NCBI GenBank assembly: GCA_030427925.1
Contig: JAUICJ010000028.1
Location: forward strand, 1-34,994
DNA length: 34,994 nt
Direction: 5' to 3'
DNA from: Bacteroidia bacterium
Lineage (GTDB): Bacteria > Bacteroidota > Bacteroidia > Flavobacteriales_D > Sanyastnellaceae
Shown: piece by piece, positions 16,263 through 23,648 of the stretch
Numbering within the stretch: the stretch's first letter is position 1
Layout of the letters: the number at the start of each line of letters is the position of its first letter
Position numbers and translations under genes: made by a program
Notes under the pieces: generated by a model
What the model was told of the DNA's origin: nothing
The model's database searches: none
What the model saw: the letters and a program-made list of their open reading frames with translations, nothing else

Positions 16263-18223
16263 TGGAATTGTAGGGAGATTTCGATGGTTCGGCCTTGTTC
16301 CGCGAGGCCGAGGGCGCGGTAGGGGTTGATGTGTTGGAGGTAACTGGTGTTGAGGAGGTTGCGCGCGGTGAGCCGGAGGTGGCCGCGGGAGAAGGGGGCG
16401 CTGAAGCCCGCGTCGAGGAGGGCGAAGCCGGGGGTGTGGGATTCGTTGCGGGCGAGGATGAGGGAGGGGGATTGGGTTTGGACTGCAGACCAAATCCGCA
16501 TTCCACGCACCGCGCGCCCCACCTCCACCCGCGCATCCGCAGGCGGCGTGAACGGCAGCCCCATCCCATCGTCGAGCCGCCAAGCGCCGAGCACAGAAGC
16601 GCGCACATCCGCGTACCACGCCTCACCCCACGTCCAGGCGAACTCCGCGCCCGTCCGGAAAACCGGCGCCTGCTCGAACGCCATCACCTGCCCCGCATGC
16701 GCAATCGGCGCAAACGACGCCGTCGGCCCCAAGTAAATGAAATCCGGCGCCGCAGCCGCCCAAACCCGCCAAGCCCCCCGCCCCCACTCGACCAGCACCT
16801 CATGCTCGGCGTGGAGTTCCGGCGCCCCCCGCTCAAACCGCGCCGTCCCATGGTGAATCCCATTCGCTGCGAGTTCATACGGATCCGGAGCCCGGGTCGT
16901 CAACGCAACCCGCCACCCCGGCCGCGTCGCTTCCCCCGTCACGCCCACGAAGCCCCGCGTCAACTCCACCGCCCGCTCATCCACGCCCACGGCCTCCCCC
17001 GAAATCGCGTACAGCGGCTCCACAAAGCCCTCCGAAACGTGCCCCCACAGGTCGATGCGTCCCGCCACCTCCCAAACCGGCAAGTCCCACCCCACCAACG
17101 CCGCCACCCGCCCCCGCCGATGGCTCGGGAGCAGGAACTCCCACCCCGCGGTCGCGCCCACCAGCCCCTCGGCCTGCAGCCCCCACGTCACCCCGTCCCG
17201 CACCGGGCGTTCAACGGCCGCGAACGCCCCGACCTCCCGCAGCCGGAAACTCAGGTCGTCGCTCGGGAGCGGCCCCCAACCGTGCGCGTGTGGCGGAGCC
17301 AGTTCGGATCGCTCGTTCCATTGCAGCCCGACGTAAAGGTGCGTTCCGTCGGCGCGCCAGGTCTGGGCGGTCAGGGCGAGGCGGTCCGCGATTTGGCGCG
17401 GCAATTCCATGGCGCGGGGTGCGGCGTCCCCGACGAGATCAGCTTCCAAGGGAAAGCCGATGAAGCCCGGGAACAGGCCCTGTTCAAAGCGCCCGCCTGA
17501 AGCACCGAGCTCCCACTGGTGCCCCGTGGCGTGGCGCCAACTGGCCGCGAAATTCAACGAGCGGCCAGAGGTGTTCACGAGGCGGCCGCCGACGATGGGC
17601 AGTGTGCGGTCGAGGTAGGTGAACCCGGAGTCAGGGACGTTGCGGTCGGCGAAGGTGCGGAGGCCGAGCTCGAGGGCGGTTTGGGAGGGGCCACGGCGGT
17701 GGGTCCAGCGGGCCTCGATCGCGCCCAAACCGTCGCCGTGGCGCATGCGCGTGGCGGCTTCGACGGCGGTGGAGTCGGTGGCGGGGAGCCACGGAACGCC
17801 TTCAACTGCGAGCGCGCCACCGGCCATGAGGCGGTTGAGGCCGGTCGCGGGTTGGATGGTTTGGGACAACAGCGAATGCCACGGGAGCACGAGGCCATGG
17901 TCGCTGCCCCATCGCCCGCCTTGCATCGGCATCCCACGCTCGAGCACGGCGACGCGGGAGCCTTGGAGGCCCCGGAGCACGGGCTGAACGAGCCCTTCCC
18001 CGAGCGCAGCAAGGCGCACCGCGGGCAAGGCGACGAGTTGGTCGGACGCGGAGAGCGACGAGGCAAGCTGCCGCGAGGCGCCCCAAGGGCCGGCAACGGT
18101 GATGGCTGCGGACGGCAGTTCGATGGACCAGGCTGGGGACGTGAGGCTATCGCCGTCCGGGGTTTGGCCTGACACCCAAAGCGTCGAGCAGGCAGCACCC
18201 GCCAGCAAGAGCAGGTGTTTCAT
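16259..18223 (-). CDS. TonB-dependent outer-membrane receptor, ZnuD-like signature (probable metal uptake)
   Basis: A 654-residue protein with a signal peptide (MKHLLLLAGAACSTLWVSGQ). A plug domain spans about residues 38-125 (VLRGLQGSRVAVLERGMPMQ), and the rest is a beta-barrel ending NLLNTSYLQHINPYRALG...GRTIEISLQFQ, with the C-terminal aromatic strand expected of a barrel. Around residues 445-475 the sequence PDPYELAANGIHHGTARFE resembles the ELxxNGxHxxTxxFExGNxxL signature of the ZnuD zinc receptor group. No carboxypeptidase-like N-terminal extension or SusD partner is present, which argues against glycan uptake. It lies between a small His/Cys-rich protein gene and the DUF4625 lipoprotein gene. 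Zinc is the favoured substrate, but other divalent metals are possible. Confidence 0.87.
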   Translation of the reverse strand: MKHLLLLAGAACSTLWVSGQTPDGDSLTSPAWSIELPSAAITVAGPWGASRQLASSLSASDQLVALPAVRLAALGEGLVQPVLRGLQGSRVAVLERGMPMQGGRWGSDHGLVLPWHSLLSQTIQPATGLNRLMAGGALAVEGVPWLPATDSTAVEAATRMRHGDGLGAIEARWTHRRGPSQTALELGLRTFADRNVPDSGFTYLDRTLPIVGGRLVNTSGRSLNFAASWRHATGHQWELGASGGRFEQGLFPGFIGFPLEADLVGDAAPRAMELPRQIADRLALTAQTWRADGTHLYVGLQWNERSELAPPHAHGWGPLPSDDLSFRLREVGAFAAVERPVRDGVTWGLQAEGLVGATAGWEFLLPSHRRGRVAALVGWDLPVWEVAGRIDLWGHVSEGFVEPLYAISGEAVGVDERAVELTRGFVGVTGEATRPGWRVALTTRAPDPYELAANGIHHGTARFERGAPELHAEHEVLVEWGRGAWRVWAAAAPDFIYLGPTASFAPIAHAGQVMAFEQAPVFRTGAEFAWTWGEAWYADVRASVLGAWRLDDGMGLPFTPPADARVEVGRAVRGMRIWSAVQTQSPSLILARNESHTPGFALLDAGFSAPFSRGHLRLTARNLLNTSYLQHINPYRALGLAEQGRTIEISLQFQ

Positions 18224-18256
18224 GGAATGGATTCTGGGATGAAGTCAACGGAGGAC

Positions 18257-18550
18257 TCATCCCACCGGCGGAGCGCGGCCATGCGCGCGACCGGCTAAAC
18301 ATTGCGCCGCGATCTGGTCGTTGCACGGAGCGGGGCGCCATGCCTTCGTCCAAGCGACCACCCAGAATGGCACTTCCGTCGCCGGCTCCCATTCGGAAAC
18401 CACCGCCCAATCCCATGCACACACATCACAGGCTTCCTCCTCGGAATGGGCGTGGTGGTCGGACAGGGCATGCCCCAACTCGTGAGCGGCGTCCAAGGTG
18501 AACACCCCCACGAACAGCATCCACAGCCCCCATGCCAGTGCGCGTACCAT
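18257..18550 (-). CDS. Small exported His/Cys-rich protein, putative metal-binding
   Basis: A 97-residue protein: an N-terminal hydrophobic helix (ALAWGLWMLFVGVF) followed by HELGHALSDHHAHSEEEACDVC, with H23, H27, H32, H33, H35, C41 and C44. The region looks like a metal ligand cluster. The rest is Trp-rich with no recognised domain. It is the first gene of the operon, 33 bases before the TonB receptor gene. A TACTTTTG sequence on the minus strand (18556-18563) matches the Bacteroidota -7 box TAnnTTTG and lies only 5 bases before the ATG. Translation is therefore either nearly leaderless or starts at the Met at residue 11. Function is inferred only from ligands and context. Confidence 0.65.
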   Translation of the reverse strand: MVRALAWGLWMLFVGVFTLDAAHELGHALSDHHAHSEEEACDVCAWDWAVVSEWEPATEVPFWVVAWTKAWRPAPCNDQIAAQCLAGRAHGRAPPVG

Positions 18551-18584
18551 GGGTGCAAAAGTAGGCGCGACGCGATTTCTTAAC

Positions 18585-18602
18585 ATTGCAATATTGCGAT
18601 GC
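18585..18602. promoter_or_regulatory. Palindromic ArsR-type operator in a divergent promoter
   Basis: The perfect 10-bp palindrome GCAATATTGC (18588-18597) extends to ATTGCAAT/ATTGCGAT with one mismatch pair. It lies between the metal operon and the arsenic operon. For the plus strand, a -33-like TTG (18586-18588) is 19 nt from GAACTTTG (18608-18615), close to the Bacteroidota -7 box TAnnTTTG, so the palindrome sits inside the promoter. Repression by the ArsR encoded at 20312 is the natural reading. Confidence 0.65.
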
Positions 18603-18620
18603 TTAACGAACTTTGGCCGC

Positions 18621-19298
18621 ATGAAAACGCTTTTACTTCTGTTGATGAGCATGAACGCCCCGATGACCTTGAATGAAACCCTGACCGCGCTGAGCGAGCG
18701 CGCGGAATCGTTGCCGAGGGAGGTGACGGCGGAGCGCCTCGCGGAGTTGGACGCAATGGCGGCTTGGGTGGCGGAACAACCGGCGGAGGGGACCACGGAT
18801 TTGGTCTTCATTTGCACGCACAACAGCCGGCGGAGTCACATGGGCCAAATCCTGGCGCAAGCCGCCGCCCACCACCACGGACTGCGCGACGTGCGCACCC
18901 ACAGCGGCGGGACGGAGGCGACGGCGTTCAATCCGCGGGCGGTCCGTGCGTTGCGGGAGCTGGGCGTGGGGCTTTCGTGCGCCGATCCCTCCGCAGCGAA
19001 TCCGGTTTACGAGGTGGCGCTGCAAGCCGGTGCCCCGGCGACGGCGGCGTTCAGCAAAGTGTATTCGGACGCGGCGAATCCGCAGGACGGGTTTGCGGCG
19101 GTGATGACGTGCAGCGATGCGGACGAGGCGTGTCCGCTCGTGTTCGGGGCGGCGGCGCGGTTTGCCACGCCGTACGTGGACCCGAAGGTGAGCGATGGGA
19201 CGGATGCTGAGGCGGAAACGTACCGGGAACGCGCCCTGCAAATCGGGACCGAAATGATGTACGTGATGGCCCGGGCGGCCGCGCTGCGAAAGGGATGA
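18621..19298 (+). CDS. Arsenate reductase, LMW-phosphatase type
   Basis: Up to 225 residues. The LMW-phosphatase P-loop [15 protein letters not shown] has nucleophile C65 and R71 (C-x5-R). A second pair, C164 and C171 in [11 protein letters not shown], has the same seven-residue spacing as C82/C89 of thioredoxin-coupled ArsC, followed by YVDPK near residue 185. These features support reduction of arsenate to arsenite with cysteine relay. The protein continues into the ACR3 gene by an ATGA overlap, forming an operon with ACR3 and ArsR. The start is uncertain: the promoter elements predict transcription beginning near 18620, so one of the in-frame Met codons at 18645, 18651 or 18663 may be used. 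The short hydrophobic [10 protein letters not shown] would be odd for a cytosolic enzyme. Confidence 0.85.
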   Translation: MKTLLLLLMSMNAPMTLNETLTALSERAESLPREVTAERLAELDAMAAWVAEQPAEGTTDLVFICTHNSRRSHMGQILAQAAAHHHGLRDVRTHSGGTEATAFNPRAVRALRELGVGLSCADPSAANPVYEVALQAGAPATAAFSKVYSDAANPQDGFAAVMTCSDADEACPLVFGAAARFATPYVDPKVSDGTDAEAETYRERALQIGTEMMYVMARAAALRKG

Positions 19299-20299
19299 AG
19301 CTGCTCGACCGGTTCTTGACGGTTTGGATCTTCCTGGCCATGGCGGTGGGGGTGGCCATCGGGGCCGCCGCACCGGAACGAGCAGCTGAACAAACCGACC
19401 TCCCCATCGCCATCGGGCTCATCGTGATGATGTTTCCGCCGCTCGTCAAGATCGACTACCAGAAGCTGCCGGCCGTCTTCAAGAACACGCGGCTGCTCTT
19501 GCTTTCGCTGGGGCTGAACTGGATCGTGGGCCCCGTGCTCATGTTCGCCCTTGCGGTGCTGTTCCTGCGGGATGCGCCGGATTACATGGCGGGGGTCATC
19601 TTGATCGGGCTGGCGCGGTGCATTGCCATGGTGTTGGTTTGGAATGACTTGGCGGATGGGAGCCGCGAAGTGGCCGCGGGGTTGGTGGCGCTGAACAGCG
19701 TGTTCCAGGTGGTCGCGTATCCGTTCTATGCGTGGCTGTTCATGGCGCAGTTCCCGGCTTGGTTGGGGCTGGAGGGCGCGGCGGTGTCCGTGTCGGTGGA
19801 GCTCGTGGCAGAGAGCGTGTTGCTGTACCTCGGGGTGCCGTTCGCGCTGGCGGTGGGGGTCCGGCAGGCGGCGTTGCGTTGGAAGGGGCGCGATTGGTTG
19901 GACCAAACCCTGATCCCCCGCCTCTCCCCGCTCACGCTCGTCGCCCTCCTGTTCACCATCGTCGCGATGTTCTCGCTCAAGGGAGAGGCCATCCTCGACC
20001 TCCCGCTCGACGTGGTGCGCATCGCGGTGCCGTTGCTCGTTTACTTCGCGGCGATGTTTGGCATCAGCTTGCTGATTTCATGGCGGATGGGCCTGACGTA
20101 TGAGCGCAGCGCATCGGTGGCGTTCACGGCCTCGGGGAACAACTTCGAACTGGCCATCGCGGTGGCGATCGGGGTCTTCGGGCTGGACTCGGGCCAAGCC
20201 TTTGCGGGCGTCATCGGGCCCTTGGTGGAAGTGCCGGCGCTGATCCTGTTGGTGCATTTGGCCCGAAGCCTGCGCGGCAAATTTCGCCAAACCGCCTAA
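19295..20299 (+). CDS. acr3: ACR3-family arsenite efflux transporter
   Basis: A 334-residue inner-membrane protein with about ten hydrophobic helices. Hallmarks of ACR3 are visible: [18 protein letters not shown] with the essential Cys (C109), and [17 protein letters not shown] with the conserved Glu (E285). ACR3 exports arsenite using the proton motive force. The start overlaps the arsenate reductase stop by 4 bases and the arsR gene begins 12 bases after its stop, giving a compact arsenate reductase-acr3-arsR operon. Length is normal for the family and no lesions are seen. Confidence 0.95.
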   Translation: MKLLDRFLTVWIFLAMAVGVAIGAAAPERAAEQTDLPIAIGLIVMMFPPLVKIDYQKLPAVFKNTRLLLLSLGLNWIVGPVLMFALAVLFLRDAPDYMAGVILIGLARCIAMVLVWNDLADGSREVAAGLVALNSVFQVVAYPFYAWLFMAQFPAWLGLEGAAVSVSVELVAESVLLYLGVPFALAVGVRQAALRWKGRDWLDQTLIPRLSPLTLVALLFTIVAMFSLKGEAILDLPLDVVRIAVPLLVYFAAMFGISLLISWRMGLTYERSASVAFTASGNNFELAIAVAIGVFGLDSGQAFAGVIGPLVEVPALILLVHLARSLRGKFRQTA

Positions 20300-20311
20300 C
20301 TTCGAAACCCC

Positions 20312-20647
20312 ATGGGCCTGACGAAAACCGACCTCTACACCGCCCGGCAAAACCGGCTCGCCGCCCTGGCCAAATCCCTGGCCCACCCCGCCCGCATCGC
20401 CATCCTCGACGAGCTGATGCGGCGCAACGCGTGCGTGAACACGGACCTCGTGGCGGAAATCGGGCTGGCGCAGGCGACCATCAGCCAGCACCTCAGCGAA
20501 CTCAAGGCGGCGGGGCTCATCCGCGGCACCATCAACGGGACGCGCATGAACTACTGCATCGACCCGGACGCTTGGGCCGATCTCGAGGCCACGCTCGGGA
20601 CGTGGCTGGCTTCAGGCCGCCCCACGGAGAACAACCGTTGCTGCTAA
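20312..20647 (+). CDS. arsR: ArsR-family metalloregulator
   Basis: A 111-residue winged-helix protein: LAHPARIAILDEL, then recognition-helix region GLAQATISQHLSELKAAGLI and beta-wing GTINGTRMNYCI. Four cysteines are candidate arsenite ligands: C41 (NACVN), C82 (NYCID) and the C-terminal C110-C111. The canonical ELCVCDL site of the E. coli and SmtB-like types is not present in that form. As the last gene of the arsenic operon it likely represses its own operon at the palindrome 18588-18597, and perhaps the divergent metal operon as well. A hairpin terminator follows about 70 bases later. Confidence 0.93.
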   Translation: MGLTKTDLYTARQNRLAALAKSLAHPARIAILDELMRRNACVNTDLVAEIGLAQATISQHLSELKAAGLIRGTINGTRMNYCIDPDAWADLEATLGTWLASGRPTENNRCC

Positions 20648-20711
20648 CGGAGTCGCAGAAATCGGTTCAACTGGCTCACAGCGAAATCCGCGCAGCACAA
20701 GACGCTTTGCT

Positions 20712-20745
20712 GAAAAAAAAGCGACCCTTTCAGGTCGCTCTTTTT
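20712..20745. terminator. Bidirectional rho-independent terminator
   Basis: A 7-bp stem AGCGACC/GGTCGCT (20720-20726 with 20733-20739), 6-nt loop, is flanked by eight A on the left and five T on the right. It serves arsR on the plus strand and the FISUMP remnant and gene on the minus strand. Confidence 0.88.
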
Positions 20746-20758
20746 CAACTTGATGTCA

Positions 20759-20990
20759 TCAAAGGTTCGGAACCAACTGCAACGTATCGCCGAACATGTA
20801 ACGATCGCCGAATTGGTCTGTGCCGCTTTTGGCATAAGCCCAGGAACAAAGCAACTGGGTGGGCAACGGATCGAGTAAGAATTTTCTAGAACGTGTTGCG
20901 AAGGTCATCGAAGTCCAGTGAGTCTGCCACCGCAGCGACCAAGGAGTCCGAAACGCTCAAATCAGGCAATGTTCCGATGACAATTGACCG
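20759..20990 (-). pseudogene. Frameshifted remnant of a FISUMP-gene linker module
   Basis: About 200 bases (20781-20983) are closely similar to 21606-21807 inside the neighbouring FISUMP gene. Read on the minus strand, the piece encodes VIGTLPDLSVSDSLVAAVADS, then after a one-base insertion (CGCAACACG against CGAACGTG) moves to another frame that gives AYAKSGTDQFGDRYMFGDTL and a TGA at 20759-20761. It begins right after the stop of the intact gene. It is best explained as the stub of a further tandem domain unit that was truncated and is no longer translated. Confidence 0.82.
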
Positions 20991-20995
20991 TGCGT

Positions 20996-23026
20996 TCAAT
21001 CCTCAAGACAACGAACGGAAAGCCCGAAGCGAGAGTTGGCTAAGCCCCTAAAAACACTGGCACTGTTGTTAGAAAGCTGGCGATACACAGCGTTGCTACC
21101 GTCGAGTGACGAACTCCAATAGTAGCCGATGACGTCAACATTGCCGAACTCCCCAACGTGGTTGCGTCTGCCGTTCGGCAAACCTGAAAAACCACTGCTA
21201 TTGTCGCCATCCCACAAATTTGACTTCATCTTCGTGGCAGCGACAGATTCTCCTCCCAAGGCAGTCGTTAGCGTCGTCCAGTCGTCATCTGTTGGCACAT
21301 GCCACCCCGATGGGCACAACTTCCCCGTGTTGACCGCGTACCAATTGTACAAGCGGCCGTAAGCCGCCAAGTTTGTAGCTTCATTCGCACTTCCCTCATC
21401 GTAAATCGTCGTCGCACCTGTGGTATTCGACGACCAAGCAGTAGCGTTCAGTCCGCTAGAGATTGCAGTTTCATCGTTGTAATTGTCGCTGCGCAAATTC
21501 TCTGCAAACCAGCACTGGTCTTCGATTTGGACAGTCGAGTATTCATGACCATCGAACGTCACGGTCTCAACACCGCAGTTGAAGGCATTCGGGTCAGAAA
21601 ATTCCAAGGTATCGCCGAACATGTACCGATCCCCAAATTGGTCAGTTCCGCTTTTGGCATAGGCCGAGTAATACAGTGTCTGGGTGGGCAACGTGTCCAG
21701 CAGGAATTTTCCAGAACACGTTCGAAGATCATTGAAGTCCAAGGAATCTGCCACTGCTGCGACCAACGTGTCTGAAACGCTCAAATCAGGCGATGTTCCG
21801 ATGACAAACCCCACTTCGGTCACCATCTCGCCACAGTAATACATGTCGCCATGAAGGACCATGGTGCCCGGAACCGCCTCTGCAGCCTCGGTTCGCACAT
21901 GCGGGAAATCGTGAAAGTCGCTCCAATTCGCCGCCAAATCTCCCGAAAGCAAGATGTTGTTCGCGATGTACTGATCGGCGGCCGTCGCGCGTGCAGGGTA
22001 CCGCGACCGGAAATCAGCGGCCCATTCCACGTAGTATGGGTCGTCGAACATTTCTGCAGCCCCCTTCAGGTAACAGGACACCGTGACTCCGTGGTTGTCG
22101 TTGACGTCCAAGTAGCCGGTGTTTGGATCCGGCAGGCCAAAGACCGAATACGTATCCCGATGGTTCTTCGCATAAAACGCAACGGAACCCGGAACCTCCT
22201 CTCCCGCAAAACTCAGCGCATTCATGCTCACTGTTGTCTCGTGATCGGTAAAGTTCCCATACTGCGACGTCACCAACCACGATTCCTTCTCAATCCAGCC
22301 CCCCTCTGGAAGGCGGCGCATCACAGTAGGAACCTCAGGCTCCGCCAAGGCAAGCGCAAAAATGGCGCTGTCCGGGATGGCCCAACCGGGAGGGCAAAGT
22401 TTGCGCTCATCCACAACCGCATGCAGGTTGTAATGGTATCCGTAATAGCTCTCAGGTTGGAGTCCTACCCCTTCAACCGATGTGCCGACATAGGGGTGCT
22501 GGCTTCTTGCCGGCTCCGATGTCACAGCCCAGCTCTCGTCATCGTCTGAATTGATGAACACAATGGAGTCGCCATTGAGGAAGGCACCCGTGTGAAGGGT
22601 TGTGATGTAACAGTACGATGCGCTGCTCCCACAAAGCTCCCGGTCAGAATAGTCGTAATGGTTGTAAAACACGCCTGATCCAGTGCCTTGGAACTTGGAA
22701 CATGGCGCGCACACGCCGCTGTTTGCACTTGCACGGGCTTGAGCAAGGAGTACACGCAGGTTGTAGATGGACGATTCCAGTTCGAACCCATCGTACTGCT
22801 GGTACAACCGATTCGGCGTGGATTCCAATTGGCGGTAGTCAACGATGATCGGTGTGCCGGTAATGGCTTCGATGGTGTCCTCGTACGCTTCGATTTGTCT
22901 GAGCATGTCGAGGTAGTCGAATTCCAAACGAACCTGTCCGTTGCCCGCACAACACGTGTCCACTTGAGCAGCCACTTGCCCCGCCGCGACGAAGAGCAAA
23001 GAAAAATAGACAAATAGGTGTTTCAT
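20996..23026 (-). CDS. FISUMP-domain exported protein
   Basis: The ATG at 23024-23026 is chosen because it starts a signal peptide (MKHLFVYFSLLFVAAGQVAAQ); the frame remains open about 65 codons further upstream without one. The 676-residue protein has an N-terminal helical region, then a degenerate FISUMP-like segment (ELCGSSASYCY, KLCPPGWAIPDSA). A fibronectin-like linker (VGFVIGTSPDLSVSD, YYSAYAKSGTDQFGDRY) follows. A complete C-terminal FISUMP domain closes the protein ([52 protein letters not shown], ending FGLSVRCLED). FISUMP domains are lectin-like folds of surface proteins with unproven ligands. The gene is divergent from a TPR/LuxR membrane regulator. Its 3' end abuts a decayed copy of its own linker. 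Confidence 0.85.
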   Translation of the reverse strand: MKHLFVYFSLLFVAAGQVAAQVDTCCAGNGQVRLEFDYLDMLRQIEAYEDTIEAITGTPIIVDYRQLESTPNRLYQQYDGFELESSIYNLRVLLAQARASANSGVCAPCSKFQGTGSGVFYNHYDYSDRELCGSSASYCYITTLHTGAFLNGDSIVFINSDDDESWAVTSEPARSQHPYVGTSVEGVGLQPESYYGYHYNLHAVVDERKLCPPGWAIPDSAIFALALAEPEVPTVMRRLPEGGWIEKESWLVTSQYGNFTDHETTVSMNALSFAGEEVPGSVAFYAKNHRDTYSVFGLPDPNTGYLDVNDNHGVTVSCYLKGAAEMFDDPYYVEWAADFRSRYPARATAADQYIANNILLSGDLAANWSDFHDFPHVRTEAAEAVPGTMVLHGDMYYCGEMVTEVGFVIGTSPDLSVSDTLVAAVADSLDFNDLRTCSGKFLLDTLPTQTLYYSAYAKSGTDQFGDRYMFGDTLEFSDPNAFNCGVETVTFDGHEYSTVQIEDQCWFAENLRSDNYNDETAISSGLNATAWSSNTTGATTIYDEGSANEATNLAAYGRLYNWYAVNTGKLCPSGWHVPTDDDWTTLTTALGGESVAATKMKSNLWDGDNSSGFSGLPNGRRNHVGEFGNVDVIGYYWSSSLDGSNAVYRQLSNNSASVFRGLANSRFGLSVRCLED

Positions 23027-23648
23027 GGGGATAAAACTAGTATCACTTCCTTTGTAGTCATGTGAATTCACATAATCCCACGCATCATAAAATTTATCCA
23101 AAACCCAATCACTCATTATAAACCATTGATTAACAGCACCATGGAATGCACACTCTACTACGCTCAAACGACATTGAAAATGACCCTTGCAGCGAACTCG
23201 GCACATGCTAACCTTATCCAACCAGCGCTATCCAATCAGTGACTGGCGAAAAAACCGATGTAGCCCCGAGTCCCCAACACCGAATCCACCCTGCAACAGC
23301 CTTGCTGTGAACCCGATCATCGTCCAGGATGATCCACGACCACGACATGGCAACTTCCAGAAACGGCAACAATTGAAGAACCTGCGCAAGGGACAGACTG
23401 CCAACCCAAGTCGTCCGACCGACCAACGTCCTTTAAGTCGGAGGTTTCACAGGGCACACCCCAACGCCTTCCGCGCCCGTGCGCTCAGCATTCCACCCAG
23501 TCCGTGAACCTTCCGTGAGAAAGACCTCCTGTTTTGGCAAATTTCTCAGATTCAACTTATAGGAAGCTGAAGTCCTCTCAGGGTTTGGAAGTCCGCCACC
23601 ATCTTTGTGCGCATGTACACTGCGTCACCCCACGTTTCAAGAACGCTC
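23027..23648. promoter_or_regulatory. Long divergent intergenic region with a 14-bp palindrome
   Basis: The region of 622 bases between the FISUMP gene and the third regulator is AT-rich near the FISUMP start. It holds a perfect palindrome ATGTGAATTCACAT at 23060-23073, 34 bases upstream of the FISUMP start codon, a candidate operator. The remainder (23150-23600) shows no credible gene: the frames open there lack family features and look like noise. Confidence 0.45.

Noticed and set aside
15516-20647. Metal/arsenic block as a mobile resistance island
   Set aside because: No transposase, integrase, terminal repeats or tRNA edge is seen, and base composition by eye is not different from the neighbouring genes.
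23187-23507. Possible small gene on the plus strand in the intergenic region
   Set aside because: The product is low-complexity, Pro/Arg/Asn-rich, with no signal, helix pattern or family resemblance.
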